A stretch of 64,000 nt of DNA from CAG-873 sp910578365 (GTDB taxonomy: Bacteria > Bacteroidota > Bacteroidia > Bacteroidales > Muribaculaceae). Made by a program: the position numbers and the translations under genes. The notes under the pieces are model-generated. The model was not told where the DNA came from, ran no database searches, and was given only the letters and a program-made list of their open reading frames with translations. Below are positions 59,870 to 64,000 of this stretch, one piece after another. The first letter of the stretch is position 1. Each line of letters opens with the position of its first letter. The DNA lies in assembly GCA_951635545.1 (NCBI GenBank), contig OX620685.1, positions 3,348,001-3,412,000 on the forward strand, given 5' to 3'.

Positions 59870-60856
59870 TCAGTTGCTGATATAATAGTCGACCGAATCG
59901 ACCTCAAGACGCACATTCTGCAGTACCGACGGCACATTTCTCAGGCGCAGTTTCACTCTGCCGTTGCCACCGGGAGCGCGGTCGGCATAGTCGGCAATGA
60001 CACGGAATTCGGGTGCGGAGTTGGTGTATGCGCTCATAGGTATCATATACACCACGTTTACTTTGGCCGGGAAGGTAATCAAACGGCTTCCGGAGGGGGC
60101 GTTTATTCCTTCAATCACCACCGGACGGCTCTTGATAATCAGTGGCTCCACAGCAATGGTAAGGGTGGCGCTGTCGGGTACCACACGCGAGCCCGATACC
60201 GGAGGCAACAGGCGCACTCGGCGCGAGGTGGTGGACGACACGTTGTCGAAACGCAGCGGCTCGGTAGTCACTGCGGTAATGCGGCGGTTGAGAGGCTGGG
60301 CCGAATACACTTTCACACTGTCGATATTGAGTGTAGGCTGCCCCACCATAGTGCAGCCGGGTGCGGCGGTAGCGTTGCAATTCAGAATCACAGGCAGCTG
60401 TACGGGCGGAGCCGATGTATAGAGTATTATCAGTGAATCGGGCGAGATAAGCTGGGCGTTCGCTCCGCCTATACTCGAACGCACTATGCTTTTCATTTCG
60501 GCATCGCCCAGGCGCATGCCGCGAGCCGAGCGGTAAAGGCGGAAATCGATATCGGCTGTAGCGGGATGCCCAAACAGATAGCGCAGCAACTGGGTACCTT
60601 TACCGCGGGCCGAAACCTGCACTTTGTCGGGGATGTCGGAAATAACCGTTACCGAGTCGGGCACATGGGTCAGACGCACCGGCACACGGAGGTCGTAGGT
60701 CGACTCTTCGTTTAGTGTCATCACACACCATAATGCAGCGGCAATGGCCACAAACACCATGAATGTCATGAGGTTGTGGCCTTGCTTACTTTTGAGCATG
60801 GTCCGGACACGCAATGTCAGACGCTCGAGTTTCTGCCGTATCGACGAGAGAGTCAT
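59870..60856 (-). CDS. YbbR-like domain protein (CdaR-like)
   Basis: A 328-residue protein with a single membrane segment near residues 28-46 (NLMTFMVFVAIAAALWCVMTL) and then YbbR-like beta domains outside the membrane (VPVRLTHVPDSVTVISDIPDKVQVSARGKG). In Firmicutes YbbR/CdaR controls a diadenylate cyclase; in Bacteroidota it is often found next to coaE and yajC, as here, and its role is uncertain. Its stop precedes the coaE start by 1 base. Confidence 0.88.
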   Translation of the reverse strand: MTLSSIRQKLERLTLRVRTMLKSKQGHNLMTFMVFVAIAAALWCVMTLNEESTYDLRVPVRLTHVPDSVTVISDIPDKVQVSARGKGTQLLRYLFGHPATADIDFRLYRSARGMRLGDAEMKSIVRSSIGGANAQLISPDSLIILYTSAPPVQLPVILNCNATAAPGCTMVGQPTLNIDSVKVYSAQPLNRRITAVTTEPLRFDNVSSTTSRRVRLLPPVSGSRVVPDSATLTIAVEPLIIKSRPVVIEGINAPSGSRLITFPAKVNVVYMIPMSAYTNSAPEFRVIADYADRAPGGNGRVKLRLRNVPSVLQNVRLEVDSVDYYISN

Positions 60857-60902
60857 CTATCAGGTTGATTGTGGCGGCCGGATGCCGCCACCACATGCTT
60901 GC

Positions 60903-61205
60903 TTACTTCTGGGTAGCCTCGTTGGCTGCGTCGGCCGAAGGATAAACCGAACCCTTGTCGATGCGCAGACGTACGCCGTCGGCAACTTCAACAATGAAAT
61001 AGTTTTCTTTTACATCCTTGATGGTGCCGTGGATGCCACCGGCGGTAACGATTTTGCTGCCGGCTGCAAGGCTTTCGCGGAATTTGCGTATTTCTTTCTG
61101 ACGCTTCTGTTGAGGACGTATCATAAAGAAATAAAAAATCACGATAAGGGCCAGAATCATGAAAATAGAGTTCATGGGGTTGGGCTGGAACTGTAGGAGA
61201 ATCAT
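60903..61205 (-). CDS. yajC: Preprotein translocase subunit YajC
   Basis: A 100-residue protein with one N-terminal membrane helix (IFMILALIVIFYFFMIRPQQKRQKEIRKF) and a basic cytoplasmic start of the tail. IRPQQKRQKE and GSKIVTAGGIHGTIKDV are the diagnostic segments. It is an accessory of SecDF in protein export. It lies 46 bases upstream of the ybbR-like gene. Confidence 0.95.
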   Translation of the reverse strand: MILLQFQPNPMNSIFMILALIVIFYFFMIRPQQKRQKEIRKFRESLAAGSKIVTAGGIHGTIKDVKENYFIVEVADGVRLRIDKGSVYPSADAANEATQK

Positions 61206-61249
61206 TCTTATTTTTGTGTTTAGTGTTAAACGTTTAATGTTGGGAGGGA

Positions 61250-62671
61250 TTAGTTCTTTTTAAGTATACCTTCCTGCTGCAGGTAGGTTACCACGGCATA
61301 GAGTATACCGTTGACAAACTGACCGCTGCGCTGAGTGCTGTAGTTGTTGGCAATTTCCACATACTCGTTCATGGTCACCGGCACTGGAATTGCCGGATAG
61401 TTCATCAACTCGGCTATGGCGCAAGTCATAATCACTATATCCATGAATGCCAGACGCTCGGGATCCCACTGATCGGAATTGATGAACTTGTCGATATACT
61501 CGCGGTAGAGTTCGCGGTTTTCAACTGCCAGGCTGAACAGTTCGGCGCCGAAAGAGGCGTCTTCTTCGTCTTTGTATTCGGGCAGCAGCTCGACAGGCTC
61601 GTCGGGGTTCTTGGCAAAGTGGCCTATGGTCTTAAGCACGAATGTAGCCATTATTTCAAGGTCGTCGTTCCAGAAAATCGAACGGTTCTCGAGTTCTTCG
61701 GCAAGGTCGTCGCTGTTTATAATCACGTTTTTGAGCAGGTTGCGCCAGAGGTTACAGTCGCCTTCGTAGCTGCGCTCGGGCGATTCCATATATTCTCTGT
61801 AAGTGTCTGAAGCCAGAATATTGTCGAGCAGCTTCTTTATCAGGGCCGGTTCGTCGGCCCAGCGCATCGGATGGTCTTTGAGATACTTCTGCAGGCCTTC
61901 GTTCTCTTTCAGACGTGCAACCAGCGCATTCGTTATAAAGCGGGTATTGGGGTTGCGGTCCTGATCGGTGGCCAGATACTTGCGTTTTGCGGTTTCGATT
62001 CTGTCGGCCTGCGCGTTGGTAAGCTCAATCATCAGACCGAACAGGTGGTGATACAGGCTGTAGGCGGTATCGAGCGAACGCTGCAGGTCGGACTGTGCGT
62101 TGCGGTATGCCGCGCGCGAGTCGTTGTAAGCCTCCAGGGTATCGATTGCCTGACGAATGCCGGCTTCGTAGCCCACCTGGCTGAAATCGTCGCTGGTGCG
62201 AAATGCCTTTTCCACGGCCTCGGACTTGGCTATGATGGTGCTGAGAATCGATGTCCAAAGTTTTACATCGTCGTCGAGGGTGAGTTTGCGGCGCTTGGCG
62301 TAGTCGGTATACACTGCCGATTCCTCTATAATACCTGCAAGGGCCGGTACACATTCACGCACAGCCTCGTATGAGCCTGCGCCACGGAGCATGGCACTCT
62401 TTATGGCATCGGTATCGGCCAGGGCCTTGCCTACACGGTTGGAATTCAGTTTCGGCGGAAGAACAACAGGCTGTTTGTTGCCTTTGCGCTGGGGATTGCA
62501 ACCGCTCAGCTCTATGATCAACTGCAGCAGGTCGAGATAAACTGAATATGCGAAACGTTTGTCGCGCGAGGGCGCCTCGGGCGCTGAATCGATTCTGAAT
62601 TCACTGCGGGTTAGCAGATAAGCATAAAGCATCTGCACTACTTTCACTCTTATAAGAATGCGGTTGACCAT
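61250..62671 (-). CDS. nusB: NusB transcription antitermination protein, unusually long
   Basis: A 473-residue protein started at ATG 62671 (MVNRILIRVKVVQMLYAYLL). NusB family ends are clear: IRVKVVQMLYAY at the start, DIVIMTCAIAELMNYPAIPVPVTMNEYVEIANNY near the C-terminus. Bacteroidota NusB is normally about 310 residues. The additional 160 residues appear to be an internal duplication: FAYSVYLDLLQLIIELSG resembles TAYSLYHHLFGLMIELTN, and DVKLWTSILSTIIAKSEAVEKAF resembles CNLWRNLLKNVIINSDDLAEEL. It binds boxA RNA with S10 to prevent termination in rRNA operons. Confidence 0.88.
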   Translation of the reverse strand: MVNRILIRVKVVQMLYAYLLTRSEFRIDSAPEAPSRDKRFAYSVYLDLLQLIIELSGCNPQRKGNKQPVVLPPKLNSNRVGKALADTDAIKSAMLRGAGSYEAVRECVPALAGIIEESAVYTDYAKRRKLTLDDDVKLWTSILSTIIAKSEAVEKAFRTSDDFSQVGYEAGIRQAIDTLEAYNDSRAAYRNAQSDLQRSLDTAYSLYHHLFGLMIELTNAQADRIETAKRKYLATDQDRNPNTRFITNALVARLKENEGLQKYLKDHPMRWADEPALIKKLLDNILASDTYREYMESPERSYEGDCNLWRNLLKNVIINSDDLAEELENRSIFWNDDLEIMATFVLKTIGHFAKNPDEPVELLPEYKDEEDASFGAELFSLAVENRELYREYIDKFINSDQWDPERLAFMDIVIMTCAIAELMNYPAIPVPVTMNEYVEIANNYSTQRSGQFVNGILYAVVTYLQQEGILKKN

Positions 62672-62703
62672 ATATAATGTTCTATCTTGTTGTTTTTGCA
62701 CTG

Positions 62704-62735
62704 CAAATTTAGCAAAAATTTATGACAGCGGCAAA
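62704..62735 (-). promoter_or_regulatory. Promoter of the nusB operon
   Basis: On the minus strand TTTG (62735-62732), 20 bases, TAAATTTG (62711-62704), 33 bases before the start codon. It should drive nusB, yajC, ybbR-like and coaE. Confidence 0.82.
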
Positions 62736-62781
62736 AATAAATTGGTAAAAGCGGATTCCTGAGGCTATAGTTTACTTTGCA

Positions 62782-62816
62782 AAATGCCCGCAGCCGATGT
62801 TCAGCCACGGGCATTT
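62782..62816 (-). terminator. Terminator of thiL
   Basis: AAATGCCCG (62782-62790) pairs exactly with CGGGCATTT (62808-62816), 21 bases past the thiL stop. The minus-strand tail begins with T. Confidence 0.8.
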
Positions 62817-62836
62817 ACAAGCTAATAGCGGCGCTA

Positions 62837-63862
62837 TCAGCCTTTCAGGGGGTTCCAGCCTTGCGCGCTCAGCGGTATTTCACCCTCGCCGTCGCGTGTA
62901 ACAAGCACCCGGCCAAGCTCGGGTTTGGTGATATAGCCTATTATTTTTACGCCTTCGATTTTTTCTACTTTGTCGCGGTCGGTCAAAGGCACGGTGAAGA
63001 GCAGTTCGTAGTCCTCGCCGCCGTTAAGTGCGGCGGTGACAAGATTCATGTTCAGTTCCTCAGCCATTACCGCGGTCTGGTAGTCGATGGGTATTCGGTC
63101 TTCGTACACACGGCAGCCTACGTTGCTGTCTTTGCATATATGAATGAGTTCTGACGAAAGGCCGTCGCTGACGTCGATCATTGAAGTCGGCTTCACCCCG
63201 GCAGCAGCGAGTTCACGGACAATGTCGCGGCGTGCCTCGGGCTTGAGCTGACGTTCGACCAGGTATTCCTTGCCGGCGAAATCGGGCACGAAGTCCTTGC
63301 GTCCGGCTGAAGCCACCTTCTCGCGCTCGAGCAGCTGCAGGCCCATATATGCCGCTCCGAGGTCGCCGCTCACACATATCAGGTCGGTGTCTTTGGCACC
63401 GCTGCGGCGCACCACGCTGCCGGCCGGAGCATCGCCGATACAGGTTATGGAAATCACCAGCCCCTGATGCGACGCACAGGTATCGCCACCTACAATATCC
63501 ACGCCGTAAATCTCACAGGCAAGGCGCATGCCGGCATAGAGTTCCTCGATATGCTCAAGGGTGAAGCGCTTGCTCACACCCAGCCCCACAGTAATCTGAC
63601 GCGGGGTGCCGTTCATGGCGTATATATCGCTGAAGTTAACCACCGCAGCCTTGTAGCCGAGGTGTTTCAGGGGCACGTACGTGAGGTCGAAGTGTACGTT
63701 CTCCAGCAGCATATCAGTGGTTACGAGTACCTTGGTTTCGGGATATGAAAGCACTGCCGCGTCGTCGCCAACGGCAACTTCGCTGGCAGTGTTAACATTG
63801 TTCAGTCCGGCTGTAAGTCGGTCAATCAGACCGAATTCGCCGAGGTCGGATATTTCAGCCAT
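62837..63862 (-). CDS. thiL: Thiamine-monophosphate kinase
   Basis: A 341-residue ATP-dependent enzyme making thiamine diphosphate. The PurM-like fold is shown by GEFGLIDRLTAGL, GDDAAVLSYPETKVLVTTDMLLENVHFDL (nucleotide and metal Asp cluster), YAMNGTPRQITVGLGV, IVGGDTCASHQGLVISITCIG and MIDVSDGLSSELIHICKDSNVGCRVYEDRIPI. The product is the cofactor of enzymes such as oxalyl-CoA decarboxylase encoded at 20 kb. Its start overlaps the stop of the phosphorylase gene by 1 base. Confidence 0.95.
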   Translation of the reverse strand: MAEISDLGEFGLIDRLTAGLNNVNTASEVAVGDDAAVLSYPETKVLVTTDMLLENVHFDLTYVPLKHLGYKAAVVNFSDIYAMNGTPRQITVGLGVSKRFTLEHIEELYAGMRLACEIYGVDIVGGDTCASHQGLVISITCIGDAPAGSVVRRSGAKDTDLICVSGDLGAAYMGLQLLEREKVASAGRKDFVPDFAGKEYLVERQLKPEARRDIVRELAAAGVKPTSMIDVSDGLSSELIHICKDSNVGCRVYEDRIPIDYQTAVMAEELNMNLVTAALNGGEDYELLFTVPLTDRDKVEKIEGVKIIGYITKPELGRVLVTRDGEGEIPLSAQGWNPLKG

Positions 63863-64000
63863 TATACTTTAAGAATAACCTCCTTCATCAGTTCCACAAC
63901 CACCGGCTGGGCCTTTATGGCGGCCTTCTGCACATCTTCGTGTGTGGGCACTTCGGTTATGTCCTTGCCGCCGAGGTCGGTGATTACGCTCACACCGAAC
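63862..64000 (-). CDS. Purine-nucleoside phosphorylase, C-terminal fragment
   Basis: The frame is open to the right edge; 46 residues are visible: FGVSVITDLGGKDITEVPTH then EDVQKAAIKAQPVVVELMKEVILKV. FxxSVITDLGG and EVPTHEDVQ closely fit the C-terminal end of trimeric family PNP I, which releases the base from (deoxy)ribonucleosides by phosphorolysis. The start is outside the window. Confidence 0.85.
   Translation of the reverse strand, partial: FGVSVITDLGGKDITEVPTHEDVQKAAIKAQPVVVELMKEVILKV

Overview
The window looks like a chromosomal segment of a gut Bacteroidales bacterium, most likely family Muribaculaceae (S24-7). The gene set is typical of Bacteroidota: a NusB with an expanded helical domain, a TIGR02757 protein, RNase R, FolB and UvrB next to YgiQ, MalQ with starch-binding domains, and Kdo lipid A genes. 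Promoters match the Bacteroides pattern of TTTG, 19-20 bases, then TAnnTTTG. Oxalate catabolism genes with an AEC transporter are a known Muribaculaceae trait. No rRNA genes or CRISPR arrays were seen. The family assignment is inference.

Layout. 0-9.2 kb is a surface polysaccharide locus: pyruvyl transferase and GT2 on +, wza-wzc-wzy on -, and a GT4 on +. An IS1634-like element sits in it, flanked by a 199-bp direct repeat. 9.2-18.6 kb is a run of minus-strand housekeeping genes: AguB/AguA putrescine synthesis, TPR protein, KdsA, RsmE, nucleoside transporter, DUF151 protein, MnmA and a thioredoxin-like protein. 18.8-24.2 kb is an oxalate operon (frc-oxc-AEC transporter) in which frc is split by an IS110-family element. 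24.3-26.4 kb holds a small redoxin-like protein and an ISAs1-family element placed just upstream of the gyrB promoter. 26.5-37.5 kb carries gyrB, rnr, folB, a membrane GT2, a MITE-like repeat, a zeta-toxin-like ATPase with a small partner, uvrB and ygiQ. 37.5-42.7 kb has the TIGR02757 gene, tRNA-Met and tRNA-His, a secreted LRR protein and malQ. 43.0-50.3 kb is a plus-strand run: gltX, waaA, an ArgC-like protein lacking the catalytic Cys, a GT2, gmd, fcl and tRNA-Glu. 50.3-52.3 kb has palindromic intergenic DNA and a membrane gene whose start codon was cut off by an ISAon1-type IS. 52.4-59.2 kb is an eight-gene operon of exported proteins around a caspase-like peptidase. 59.3-64 kb is housekeeping: coaE, ybbR-like, yajC, nusB, thiL and the end of a purine nucleoside phosphorylase gene.

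The main results are these. (1) The noncoding end of the IS110-family element contains a candidate bridge RNA; its two loops match the insertion site in frc and the element's own end. (2) The IS1634-like insertion carries a 199-bp target duplication that restores an intact copy of the interrupted glycosyltransferase gene. (3) The caspase-like operon encodes a predicted outer-membrane barrel, a lipoprotein, the peptidase, an LRR protein, a WG-repeat protein and three unknown exported proteins; I know of no described system with this composition. Four IS elements of four families and one MITE have ends and target duplications that can be read directly, and three of them cut host genes.
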